A stretch of 64,000 nucleotides of DNA from Punica granatum (taxonomy: Eukaryota > Streptophyta > Magnoliopsida > Myrtales > Lythraceae), in the NCBI RefSeq assembly GCF_007655135.1, contig NC_045128.1, positions 6,076,001-6,140,000 of the forward strand, in the 5' to 3' direction. Of this stretch, positions 46,982-59,452 are shown piece by piece. A model generated the notes under the pieces. It did no database searches. It saw nothing but the letters and a program-made list of their open reading frames with translations, and was not told the DNA's origin. A program made the position numbers and the translations under genes. The stretch's first letter is position 1, and every line of letters begins with the position of its first letter.

Positions 46982-49900
46982 ATGGCATCATCGGTCACTG
47001 AGAAGGCGGTGCCCTGCTGCTCCTCTGAGTCCCCCGAGCTCGCTGTTTCTGACTGGACCCAACACCCCGAGGATCCTGCCCATAATGCCCTGCCCCTCCA
47101 CCCCGTCAAGGTCCTCCCAGGCTCCCCTCCCACCACTCCCGCCCCTAAAGGTGCTCTTACTAGTTAATTACTTTTGATGTTTGTCATCATCCATCTTATG
47201 ATTGGATATTTGTCCTATGAGGAGAAAAACATGGACTTCTGTCCATACATGATCTTTTTCTTTTGTTGGTCACTTAGATTCTTCTGTTCCATCGCCACTG
47301 GTTCTTGGTCTGTAAATCATAATTCATCTCTTTCGTCTTCCTAGGCGGTCCCTCACAGCGTGCCATACTGTTGCAGTTTCTACTAGATATAAAGATATTA
47401 CACCCATTTCTATGCTCATCATTCCGTGTAATTTCTTGCTTGGCTTTCGTAGGAATCCCAATCATGGTGAAGCCTCATACGAGCCACCCTCTGGATCCGC
47501 TCTCTGCAGCCGAGATCTCCGTCGCAGTCGCTACTGTCCGAGCCGCTGGTGCCACCCCGGAGGTCGTTTATCATAGCATTCTGCATTTTCTTTACGCTGG
47601 GAAATTAACTGGGAATGTTACATTACTCGTTTTCTTGTTTTCTGTTTGGTTTTCAGGTGCGAGACGGCATGAGGTTCATTGAAGTAGTCCTGGTGGAACC
47701 GGACAAGCACATCGTGGCGCTGGCGGACGCGTACTTCTTCCCTCCTTTCCAGCCCTCACTACTCCAGCGGACCAAGGGCAGGCCCATCATCCTGGGCAAG
47801 CTCCCTCCAAGACAAGCAAGGCTCATTGTCTACAACAGGAAGTCGAACGAGACAAGCGTGTGGATCGTTGAGCTATCAGAGGTTCATGCCTCCACCCGGG
47901 GCGGGCATCACCGTGGGAAAGTTATCTCATCCAAAGTTGTTCCCGATGTTCAGCCTCCCATGGTAAAAGACTGGAAAAGATATTTACACCATGCTGAGCA
48001 TTATGATCATAGTATTAACGTTTGTCCGGCATTGAAATCTAATAATCCTGCAGGATGCAGTGGAGTACGCGGAATGTGAAGCTACTGTGAAGAACTTCCC
48101 TCCATTCCGGGAGGCGATGAAGAGGAGGGGCATAGAGGACATGGATCTTGTCATGGTTGACCCTTGGTACGTCATAAATTGGATCTTCTTAACTGAATAT
48201 GACATGTTTAATCAATGTTTCTTGCTCAGATCTTTGCCTCTTTCATGATTTCAAGATCATCATCAAACTTTGTGTCATGGCAGGAATGCTGGTTATTACA
48301 GTGAAGCCGATGCTCCCAGCCGCAGGCTTTCTAAACCATTAGTTTTCTGCCGGTCGGAGAGTGATTGCCCAATGGAAAACGGTTATGCTCGTCCAGTAGA
48401 AGGGCTCCACATCCTCGTTGATATGCAGAATATGGTTGTTCTAGAGTTTGAGGACCGCAAACTTGTTCCCCTACCACCTGTTGATCCATTAAGAAACTAC
48501 ACTCGAGGTGTGACTAGGGGTGGTGTCGATCGGAGTGACGTGAAGCCCCTGCTTATCATTCAACCTGAGGGTCCGAGCTTTCGAGTCGATGGGCACTTTG
48601 TCGAATGGCAAAAGGTCAGTCTAATTCACGTAAATTGGTATAATTAATCTTGAACCATGTGTTACTCTTTAGTTTTGCCTGCATATGTCAGGCCCAGCTC
48701 AGGCATACCTTTCTACAATTAAGACAATCAGTCAATTAATACCTATATTAGAAAAGACGGGTTATTTATATATTATTCCTCGTTCGGCAGTGGAGTTTCC
48801 GGGTTGGATTCACGCCCAGAGAGGGACTAGTTATCTATTCTGTATCGTATCTTGATGGTAGTCGCGGTCGGAGACCTGTGGCGCACAGGTTAAGTTTTGT
48901 GGAGATGGTCGTGCCTTATGGAGATCCCAGTGAGCCACATTATCGCAAGAACGCTTTTGATGCCGGAGAAGATGGTCTGGGCAAAAATGCGCACTCTCTT
49001 AAAAGGGTGAGGATTGGATTTGGGCTACATCTATCCATGGCAGCCTAAAGCAAGTTCTTTGAATTGCATTTCACTCTTCTGTTAAATTTGTTTAATCTTT
49101 TTCTGCTGCAGGGTTGTGATTGTTTAGGCTACATCAAGTACTTCGATGCGCATTATAACAACTTCACTGGAGGTGTTGAAACAATTGAGAATGCTGTTTG
49201 CTTGCACGAAGAGGATCACGGGATTCTGTGGAAGCATCAGGACTGGAGAACGGGATTAGCTGAAGTTAGGCGGTCTAGAAGGTTGACGGTGTCGTTTATA
49301 TGTACTATAGCAAACTATGAGTACGGATTTTTTTGGCATTTTTATCAGGCAAGTCCATATGACTATATTCATCGTCAGGAGAAAAGCTCGTATAATTTCA
49401 CTTGTACATAGTATTGACCAAAAAATTGCACCTCTTGTTATAGGATGGGAAAATTGAAGCTGAGGTTAAGCTTACTGGCATTTTGAGTCTCGGCGCTCTG
49501 CAACCTGGCGAGACTCGAAAATACGGTATAATGATTGCTCCTGGCCTTTATGCTCCGGTCCATCAGCACTTCTTTGTTGCTCGAATGAACATGGCTGTTG
49601 ATTGTAAACCTGGTGAAGCTCATAATCAGGTAGTGATCTGTCGATCTTCGTTTCTGTTCTTCCTCATAATCTAGGCTGTATGAGATTGACTATATGAACT
49701 AATGTTTAGTATTCGAGAGCATATTGCACCAAGTAGATCATGACAATTTATTTGTGCTATAGTTGAGAACTTAGTTTCTCTAAATTGTTATACCTTTTGG
49801 GGCATGTCTGTCACTTAATATTCAGGTTGTCGAAGTGAACGTTAAGGTTGAAGGACCAGGGAAGGAAAACATCCACAATAATGCATTCTATGCTGAGGAA

Positions 49901-50849
49901 GAACTTATCCGATCCGAGATGGAGGCAATGCGAGATTGCAATCCCCATGCCGCCCGCCATTGGATTGTAAGGCTCGTTTCATCCTTCGCCTCTCTTGTCT
50001 TACACAAACACTCAGAGATGTAACTAAGCCTGTTCTGTTATTCAGGTAAGGAATACAAGAACTGTCAATCGGACAGGGCAGCTGACAGGCTACAAGTTGG
50101 TGCCAGGGTCAAATTGCTTACCGCTAGCAGGTGATGAGGCCTTTTTCTTGAGACGGGGCGCTTTCGTTAAGCACAACCTTTGGGTCACACGCTATGCACC
50201 TGATGAGATGTACCCGGGAGGAGAGTTTCCCAATCAGAACCCACGTGTCAGGGAGGGATTGGCCACTTGGGTCCAGCAAAACCGGTCGCTCGAAGAAGCC
50301 GACGTAGTCCTCTGGTTTGTATTCCATTCAATCCAAGACAACTGCTAACTGGTGGCCCTATGGCAGAATGATAAAGGAATATAATACAAATCATAATGTT
50401 GGCATACGGGATCAGCAAGTACTTTTAACTGGGAATTTGGCTCGGTTAGCTTTGCTTATCCTAAGGCTGCCCGGATGGATGTTTCTTTGATCATGCAGGT
50501 ATGTATTTGGGGTTACACACATTCCTCGGCTTGAAGATTATCCTGTCATGCCTGTGGAGCACATTGGATTCATGCTCATGGTAATACCGATCCAGACATT
50601 ATTTTCCACGCACTGTTTTTCCAGTTACACGAATCTGAATCAAACACTAGCAGGATTGTAGCTAAATTTTGACTGTACTCTGTAGTTTGATTCTGAGGAT
50701 TCGGTATTCAATTAACTTTGTTGCAGCCATATGGGTTCTTCAACTGCTCGCCGGCAGTAGATGTTCCTCCTAATGCAAGCGTATTGGACCACAAGGAGGA
50801 TGGAATGTCGACAAAGGCCATTTCTAACGGGTTAATTGCGAAGCTCTGA
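46982..50849 (+). CDS. CuAO: Copper amine oxidase, peroxisomal type (12 exons)
   Basis: The enzyme oxidises primary amines such as putrescine to the aminoaldehyde, ammonia and hydrogen peroxide. Exons read: 46982-47150, 47453-47562, 47657-47962, 48054-48166, 48284-48614, 48791-49006, 49112-49348, 49444-49629, 49826-49966, 50046-50314, 50499-50580, 50727-50849. All phases join, giving 760 residues. Catalytic base Asp lies in [10 protein letters not shown] (about D400). The topaquinone tyrosine is in [10 protein letters not shown] (about Y484). Copper ligands are PVHQHFF (H534, H536) and VTHIPRLED (about H700). The C-terminus is AKL, a type 1 peroxisomal signal, and no signal peptide is seen. 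Intron 7 starts with GC (CAG|GCAAGT) instead of GT, and the others are GT-AG. A stop-free model of full family length suggests a working gene. Confidence 0.95.
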
Positions 50850-51031
50850 GGATGCTCGGTGTGATCATATATAGCAAAAAGGACATCCTTACATTTTTTC
50901 ACTGAAGTTCTGTGATTTACTTATTACGGGGATCATGCTATATATGATAAACATTTTCTGTGTGGTTAAAATAGCTTTCATGAGCGACTCATGCTGTCAA
51001 GTTCTTTGTATCCTTGTGAGATACCAAAGGA

Positions 51032-51037
51032 AATAAA
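51032..51037 (+). terminator. CuAO poly(A) signal
   Basis: AATAAA about 180 bases after the stop codon, in an AT-rich context with tttttatta following. Confidence 0.55.
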
Positions 51038-51059
51038 TGAATAAGCTTTTTATTATCTG

Positions 51060-51544
51060 AATCTGTTGGCTTTGTTGAATCTGATGTGAAAGACATGCAT
51101 CATCCCGCAAAATGCATTTTTGATGTGTGACGGTGACAAACATATCGTGATGTATGTTCTACCAATGCCAAGTTGGGATGTTTGGGCCATAAGAAACGGG
51201 CAGGGTATTCAATTTATGGCTCTGATATCATAATAAATAGAAGAAGAGTCGGAAAATTTTAATTGAGTATGTGAGGTGCAGTTCATTGTATTAGTAAGAA
51301 ATTAACGAATAATTATACGAGGTAAATACACGTGCAGATATACATGAATGAGTAAAGGACATCCCTTCCTCCGCCTACCAATTTGCCTGAATCCAAACCC
51401 CTCAACTCACTTTAATATGTAATATGATAATACGTTCTGATATCTTAGGTCAATTATTGGCTTCAAATGTTCAAAGGATTTGACATAATTATTTTATATA
51501 TACATATATAATACTATAATATGTAATAAAAAAATAACAATAAC

Positions 51545-51590
<46 letters not shown>

Positions 51591-52841
51591 GGTGCATGAA
51601 TGAGACAGAGAGAGGTGAGGTCGTCCCCCATTCATGTGGGCATATGGCATGCATAGGATTCTAATCCCTAATAAAAAGTCTTCTCTTCATCTCCACATGT
51701 ATTCGCGTCCTCTTTTTCTCACCTGTCAGATCATCTCATCCTCATAGAAAAGCATCAAAGTGAACTTTCCCACTATGACAAGCCTCATAACATATACATA
51801 TACACATACATGTATACGAAGATCTATCAAATTAGTCATTCAGTCATGCAGTTTGTGGGACACATACCAAGAACAGCTTCTCTTTCTTTCCCTTTGAAGC
51901 CCAAGAAGAAGGAAGGGACTTTTACACTTCTTATCGATTAGTTAGGAGCAGACTTCATGTGAACTCTACAGATAACGTATTATCTTGAGTTAAAAAAGAG
52001 AGAGAGAGAGAGAGAAAGAAGAAGCATACGACTTAATTATCATTCTTAGGCAAATCTAACAGTGGAAAAATTTGCCCCGCTAGGTAAACTTTTTTTTAAA
52101 AAAAATTCTAAATAATCGTTACAATTATTATAATTAATATTTATTTATATAGAAATTAAGAGGAGGGGCGGTGTGGTGGGGCTTTATTAGTGGGGTGGGT
52201 CTGAATATTATCTGGGATGTGTCATAGTCATCATCTCACTCTCAGTCTTAGTGAATGCAAAGCTTATAATATCCGTGCAAGCATGCAGAGGCCACCTAGC
52301 TGGCTAGTTTTTCCCTCAAGGCAAAGCTATAGGATTTTTTTTTTTTTTGCCTTTACTTCTCTTTTCCTTTGCACCTTTCTCTTGGAAGAAAAGAACCCTC
52401 TGGGAATTTTTGCTACTTCAGACCTAAAGTCGGTAGACTTTTCAGAGTTCAAGCGCCGAACTATAATTACAATGTGATAAACGGATCTGTTACAGACCAC
52501 ATTATGCATGTAACAGTTTTTAGCAGCTAAAAGCACCGGTTATGTCATCGATGAATTATTAATTGTTTGATACATGCGATGTGCTAGTGATTGCTGAGCA
52601 AGCAAGATTTTGAATTCAAAATGGTGGCAGAAGAAAGTTGTAAGATTCAAAATAAGAGAGACCAACTCCACCATATATTGATGTGCCCTGCAACCCCAGC
52701 AGCATAGATTACTCTGAGTGTCTGCAGCGCAGAAGCTCCCACAGGAAACAGCACCAAAGCATTTACTTCTCACTAGCAACACCCACAACTCAAAACATGA
52801 TAGTCATGATCATATATAATAATAATAATAATAACAATAAC

Positions 52842-52886
<45 letters not shown>

Positions 52887-53170
52887 TTAGGGGGAAAAAA
52901 AGATTATGGAAGGCTAACTAGCTAGTTGAATTTTGATTTGCCTCTTCATTTATTGAAGGCTGCTTCTGTACACACAAACTCCTGTCACTACGAATTAGAG
53001 CACAGCCAAATATTCCAAAAGAAGAAAAGAAAAAAAGAAGAAAAACCTAGGAGAGCAAGAACATCATCATAGGATAGGAATATAGCTAGGATATGGTAAC
53101 TTAATTCTAGCTAGGGATATTACAAGGTTAACTTGGTGATGAAATAACTGTTATTACCCTTCCATGTATG
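51060..53170. other. Intergenic with (AAT)n and (GA)n microsatellites
   Basis: (AAT)n tracts lie at 51532-51590 and 52816-52887, and a short (GA)n tract at about 51993-52014. No gene is supported. The open frame across the second AAT tract encodes only a poly-asparagine artefact. Confidence 0.6.
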
Positions 53171-53177
53171 TTTCCAG

Positions 53178-53994
53178 CTAATTAGTCTTCTCAGCTTGGC
53201 GAATGAATACGCTTTCTGATGCGAATGATGCGGCAGAATATGTGGCGAATGAGTATCTTGAGAAAAACAGGTTCTAACGACCCTGTTTCATGGGAAACGG
53301 CCTCAGGAGCACAACTCATGGCATTCGGCGGTGAAAAGACGATTTTTAAGGCGAATTCCACCGTTTAGGGCTTCAAATGAGCATTTTTATGTTATTATGA
53401 CGTTTTTGCAATTTTAGGAAAAGTTTATGTCGTTTGTGTAATTTAGGCGTTTTAATTCCTATTTAAGTTTTGTAAAACCCTAGGGTTAAGACAATTGATG
53501 TTTTTTTAATACAGTTGTAGAGCTACTATGCTCTTTCGCCTAATTCTCGGATTTGATTCGAGTTGGATGCCTATTCCCTGGTATTCGTAGAATCAACAGG
53601 TTATAAAAGATTGTTTTCTGGTATTCGTGTGCGAATCAACAGATTGCAATTAATTCCACTGCGTCACTTTCCAAGTCATTAGGGGGCGTGAAGAACTCCC
53701 GACGCTGCCGTATTGGTACTTGAGGGAAGGCTTGCACTTCCTAGGAGGCGGGGGCGGGCACGTGACCTTAGTTTGGATCCTCGACCCTTCACCCGTGGGA
53801 GTAGTAGTAGTGGAGCAATCCTCGGTGTCGCTCTCGCCATCCAACGGATTCGAGAAAATGGGCTTCAACAAGGCCTGGAGTGGGATCCCGGCGACAACCC
53901 ACCTCTCCCCGCCATCCATCTCTCTGCCGCCTCTGGTTGGCACCTGGTGATGGTGGTGATGATAAGCAGACTTCGTCTTGTCTTGAAACCCCAT
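53178..53994 (-). pseudogene. SMR: SIAMESE-related CDK inhibitor (SMR) broken by a solo LTR
   Basis: On the minus strand a frame from ATG at 53994 (MGFQDKTK) runs through DTEDCSTTTTPTGEGSRI and KVTCPPPPPRKCKPSLK, typical of plant SMR proteins. These small nuclear inhibitors of cyclin-dependent kinases promote endoreduplication or stress arrest. One base appears missing near 53697, just before the signature REFFTPPNDLE. The solo LTR 53217-53666 then splits the next codons, and beyond it the frame continues SVFIRQAEKTN to a TAG at 53180-53178. With the LTR removed the protein would be about 120 residues, the family's usual size. The frameshift plus the insertion make it a pseudogene. I am confident of the family but not of the subfamily (SMR5/7-like by the C-terminal motif). 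Confidence 0.85.
53217..53666 (+). mobile_element. Solo LTR, recombinant CRM type
   Basis: 450 bp, TGATGCGAATGATGCGG...CACTGCGTCA, flanked by exact CTTTC (53212-53216 and 53667-53671). The 5' three-quarters match the 450-type LTRs of CRM1. The last 90 bases (gttataaaagattgttttct onward) match the 337-type LTRs at 42.7 and 44.2 kb. It interrupts the SMR gene. Confidence 0.93.
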
Positions 53995-55562
53995 GGATGA
54001 TGAACACAAATAATGGAAACAAATGAAAATAAGTTGCAGCGTGTAGGAGGAGGGAAGGGAGAGAGTGGGAATTATTGGGGAAGGGATGAAGGGAGAAGGG
54101 AGGAATATAAGGTGGGGAGGGAAGAGGGTTCCTTTTGGTTTCTTCTTTTTTAGGGAGGGAATGGAATCAAAAAGAAACCAGAAGGAAAGTGGTGGCGAGG
54201 TTTAAAAAGAAGAAATGGAGAAAAAGGGAAAAGGGTTTAAGTTTCTAATTAACGTGGGTCCGGGGAGAGGAAGAGTTTGGAAAATGTTTTCCGCTCCCAA
54301 GTTCAATGTTTCTTTGGGGGAAGGGAAGAGAGTGTTCTACTTCTTGTAGGAGTGTACACGGATACCGAGTATACTCGGAACCGGTCGGAATCTACCCGAT
54401 AGGGTAGGGTCCGAGTAACTCGTATTGAAAATAGGATAGGGTCCGGATATCAAAATAAGGAACCGATGACATTCAGTTCCGGTTCCGGTTCCAACCTATA
54501 GGGTACCTAGAACAGGAACTGGAATCGGAACCGGAACTGGAATCAGTACTCGAAACAAGATGGTAATTACAAAAAAAAAAGAGGGTAAAGTTAGTCTCAG
54601 CCCTCAAGAGTCGGGAAGACATGTAGGAACCCTGCTCAGCTTTCGTCTTCGACTCTGTAACCTAAATCGGCTTTCGTCATCGACGGTTGTCCCTCATCTT
54701 CGACTCTCCACTCCAGCTCGTCTCCATCGATGGCCTCTCGTGTTCGACTCTCCACTCCAGCTCCTCTCCATCGCTAGCCAGCCTCGCCTCTTCTCTGCGA
54801 GTGTGCTCGTGATCCCATTTCCCGGTGAGATATGTTATGTAATGATAAATTGAAACAATATGGAATGTTTGGGTAATGAGTATGCTTATATAGAAGTGAA
54901 TTTCTTGTTCCCCTGTATACTGTTGGCGGGTGTGGAACATAGTGAATGTGGTAGTGTCGTGGTGTTACGCAGATGAATGGCATTAATATGATCAATGTTC
55001 CTGTCTCAGAAAGTGCTGCTCTTTTATCGATATTATCTCGTGAAGTGCTTAATCTCGAGAAACCATAGCCCTGATTTGTTTAGGGCAACAATTAGCCAGC
55101 TTCGTTTCTGTTTTCCTTGAAGACTGCTGTTGGAAAAGGATTCATAGATTCTTCATCAGAATTTCACTTATTTTCAACCAAGTTTTGTTCCTTCGAGAGC
55201 TTTCTGTTCCCTTCTGAACTTTCGTTTTTGAGTAGTAGAGCAATCATTTCTAAGCTGAAGCTTGATAGAGTGTCCTGGTCAAGTCCCTGGAACTGTCCGA
55301 TAGGAAAATGAAAGGAATTGGTCCCTGGAGGGGACATGACATTAGGTAAGGGTGTGTCTGAGAGATTCCACTTTCGAGCATTGCTTCTTGTTCAGAAAAT
55401 CTCTGAGAAGAGATAGTGCTTTTGCTTGGCTTGGGCTTCCCCCCTGTTTGTATGTGTATTATTACATGAATTATTGATCTTAGGTTTTCTTGTTTTTTCT
55501 TGCACTGGAATTGCTAATTAATTGATGATTGATATGATTATTTGCTTAAATATTTATTGCAG

Positions 55563-57724
55563 ATGGAAAATTCGACTAACAAGACAACTGCTAATAATGA
55601 GTCTACATGCAAGGTATCATCGACCAAAGTGGGCTCTAAGAAGTCAAGGTCCGAGGTTTGGGATCATTTTCATAAGGGCAAAGATGAGAAAAATGGAAAG
55701 GATGTTTCCATTTGTAATTACTGCAATTCACTTCTTGCTTATTGTGTAGATTGGGGTACTTGATCAATGTGGAAGCATTTGAAAACTTGCTCAAAATATC
55801 CCCAAAATCTTGACAAAAAGCAAAAGTTGATATCATCATTTTCTCAATCTGGAGTAGATGGAGTAAGTGTCATATCAATGACTACTTGGAAATATGATGA
55901 AGAATATTGTAGGCACAGGTTAGCTTGAATGGTTATTGTTGATGAGCAACCATTTTTTGTTGTCGAGAAAGAAGGTTTTAGGGGTGTTGTAACCGCATTC
56001 CAGCCTTTGTTTAACCATGTTTCGAGGTTTACAATTGCTAGAGATTGCATGACGCTCTATGTTTGTGAGAAAATGAGCCTCAAAGATAAGCTAAAATCTC
56101 TAAAATCAAGGATTGCTCTCACTACGGATATTTGGACTTCTATTCAGAATTTGAGTTACTTGTGTCTCACTACTCATTTTATTGATAGTGATTGGAAGTT
56201 GCACAAGAGAGTTATTAACTTTGTTGTTATGCCTAGCCATAAGGGTAAGAAGATTGGTAAGATGGTTGAGAAATGCATCAATGAGTGGGGTATTAGAGAT
56301 TGTATTTCATCTATTACAGTGGATAATGATGTTGCTGTGAATTATTTGAAGGATAAGTGGAAGAATGTGTTTGTCTTAGATGAAAAGTTTCTTCATATGA
56401 GGTGTGCAGCTCACATATTGAATTTGATTGTGAAAGATGGGTTGACTGAGATTCGTGATTCTATTAATCGAATTCGAGCTACAGTAAAATATGTGAGAAA
56501 CTCTCTAGCTAGAGCTCAATTGTTTCAGCATTGTATTGTTGAGGAGGGAATAACTTATAAGGGCTCTGTTTGTCTTGATAACTCAACTTGGTGGAATTCT
56601 ACTTATCTGATGTTGGAAACTGCACTTAAGTTTAGACAAGCCTTTATTAGACTTGAAGATGATGATATTGCTTTTATCTGTGAACTTGATGGTGGAGTTC
56701 CAATTAGTGAAGATTGGGATAATGCATCTATGATGTGTTTGTTCTTGGGAAACTTCTATGAAACTACCAAGAGAATGTTTGGGAGTCTCTATGTGACATC
56801 TAATAGTTACTTTCTTGAAATTGTTAGCATACTTTCTACTTTGACTGAGTGTGCGAGAGATTCCAATCCTTGTCTTCGATCTATGGCTATAAAAATGAGG
56901 GAGAAATTACAAATACTATGGAAGTGTGGATTGAACAAATATGATGGTATTGATAGCTGTGATGTTGGATCCTCAGTATAAATTGAGGTTTCTGAAGTAT
57001 TGTTGTCGGAGAATTTGTGATGATTCTAGTAGAGTAGAAGAGATGATTCAGCATATAACGGATGTCTTGGAGGGTCTTTTTTCATTCTATGAGAATATTC
57101 ATTCTTCTTCAGTGAGTGAACATTGTACTTCAACTGTTGAGTCTATCACTCCTTCATTTCTTGAGTCTAGTAGTTGTGCCAAGATTGTGAATCCGAAAAA
57201 AACTAGTGAAAGGTTGGCGTGAAGATGATGAAAATGTTCAAGAAATTGGGTCTAAGTCTGAATTAGAGCAATACCTTGGTAGTCCTACCGAGCAGAAAAG
57301 TGATTCTTTTGATATATTGAGATGGTGGAATGATAAGAAATCAACTTATAAGGTATTAAGTTTTATGGCAAAATATATCTTAGCCATTCTGGTGTCTGCG
57401 GTAGCCTCAGAGTCGGCTTTCAGCACATCTGGTCGAGTTCTTGATCAATTTCGTAGCTCACTCACTCCAAAATTTGTGGAAGCTTTGATATGCGCTCGAG
57501 ATTGGTTGCGCTATTCTCCAACTCCGATCACCATTGAGCAATATTTGGAGGATGTGGAAAAGTATGAGGAAGGTAATTTTAACTTTATTTTAGGGTTATT
57601 CTTTTCATATAATTTTCACTTACTCTTTTTAGTTTTTATTTTCATGTGGTTTTCTTTTTATAGAACTCAGCGGCGCCACGATGGAGATTATGGTGGATTA
57701 ATGTGTGGAGTAGCTACAAGGTAA
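55563..57724 (+). pseudogene. hAT transposase pseudogene (BED finger, RNase H-like core, hATC)
   Basis: ATG at 55563 directly follows a splice-acceptor-like ttattgcag, as in many hAT transposases. Order of parts: lysine-rich N-terminus, BED zinc finger (CNYC...WKHLKTC), the RNase H-like core with LTTDIWTS near 56119 and DNDVAVNYLK near 56322, MRCAAHILNLIVKDGL near 56400, STWWNSTYLML near 56585, and the hATC dimerisation region (FDILRWWNDKKS, SESAFSTSGRVLD) at 57308-57500. TGA at 55761 lies inside the zinc finger and another stop at 55926. Frameshifts occur near 56950 and in the A-run at 57196. The product is dead. It may still have donated ends to the MITE at 41.6 kb. Confidence 0.92.
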
Positions 57725-57761
57725 TTTTAACTTTATTTCATGGTTTACTTCTTGACTGGAT

Positions 57762-59452
57762 TGCTAGTTTCACGGGGCCTACGGAAGCGTAAAAGGAATA
57801 CAAATTCAAAATTTCCTACCCGTGAAACTAAATCCCAAGATCTACTAGTAGAATAAAAATAGATAAAGTGTACCTGGAATCTTTTAAACCGTCGACCAAG
57901 CGTCCCACGCGTGACGCCTCTACCGGTATCCACACCGACTTCCTCGACGGGACTTCGAGATCAACGGTGATAGCGGCCAACGCTCGAAGGAAACACGGTA
58001 CAACCCTCGAAAATATTAGACTAATGGACCAAACTAAATTGGATTCATAATCCAATTCTTTATACACTTACACGCATATACATATCATATATGTATATCT
58101 ATGCATGCATATATATTCACTTGAACACACGCACACATTTATACAATCAAAGCCATCATCCAGAATCCACATTCTGACAGCTATTTTATATGCATTCGGT
58201 GAATGCATTGAATTTGCATGACTTTCATGCAAAATGGCCACATGGAATACTCTTGGCCTCCATGTAAAGCTCCACATGTGGCTTTGCATGTGTGTGTGAC
58301 GTGGCCCTCAAAGTTTGGCCCCATGTGTCTTTGTTTTGTGTATAAATCAGATCCAATTAAATCTAATTAATCGGGTCTAATTAATCGGTAAATTTAATCT
58401 CATTAAATATCCGATTAACTAATCGCACCGTAACTCGTCTAATCTCTATTAGACAGTTTTAGTGTTCCAAAACCATCCCGTCGATTTGGTTGTAGTGTGT
58501 GACCTTGTAGGTTCCCGATTACGTTGACAGTAATATCGAAATCTCTATTTCAATATTACAAACAGTGAGTGGCATCTAGCAATGCATCACTGCTACTCAA
58601 GTAATCGGAAAGTCAATTTCTCGACAATCCTTGTGACCTATGTTATTGTGCAGTATAATCCCTTTGTCCTCTATATCTCTATTAAGCCTAAGGCATGGTT
58701 GCTGTCATCCTTATATGGCTCAATCTCTCTTTCTTGGTCTATCGGGTAAGTCCATCAGAACAAATGAGCTCGATATCCTTATATCGACTCATTTTGGTAT
58801 GCATACACTTATAGACTCTGCCCATCAAGCGGCCGTGAGATATCACTCCCATTACGTAGGAGGGACAATTCTTATCTTGGTTACTCACATTCCTCTCCAT
58901 GCTCTGTGGTATACCCAATAACTGTCTTTGTAACCAGCCTGTTACGGTGGCGTTTGACAGTATCAAAGTATACGACATTAGATGTAGGAAACTATGATGA
59001 CCTCAACTCAAAGGACCACTGCACCATAGTCACTATGAGATCTGCTAATGACAGTCACGTAACAACCCATGTTGCAGTCTCATGACGGGTCAGTCCAATA
59101 CACATTACTCCTAATGTATACCTGCGGTGTGACTCGATGTTTCCACATCCATAACCCGTGAGACTTGGTCATTAATCTACACCCACACTAGTCTAACCGC
59201 ATTATCGTTGTCTTAATTAACGATAATACTTTGACTAGGGACATTTAGGAATAGTGTTTAATCATTATAGGATCTCACAATCAAATCACACTTGATGCTT
59301 GTTGAGCCTACTATTCCAAGGACGTTATTGTGTAAAATTAATATTCAATGCAACCCACACAATAACATAAATGCCTCGTATTATAATGAAATATATGTCA
59401 TATTACAAAATTGATGACAGATTGCCTTTAGGGCATACACCAATTCCCAACA
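57762..59452 (-). mobile_element. Solo LTR of a copia-type element inside the hAT
   Basis: On the minus strand it starts TGTTGGGAATTGGTGTATGC with the common ccctaaaggcaat motif, and ends CCCGTGAAACTAGCA. Exact TGGAT duplications lie at 57757-57761 and 59453-59457. At 1691 bp it is a long LTR, with no gag-pol or primer-binding site inside. Confidence 0.88.

Noticed and set aside
52683..52925. Poly-asparagine frame
   Set aside because: It is a translation of the (AAT)n microsatellite.
58068..58980. Open frames inside the 1.7-kb LTR
   Set aside because: They have no domains. The region is bounded by LTR ends and TGGAT duplications.
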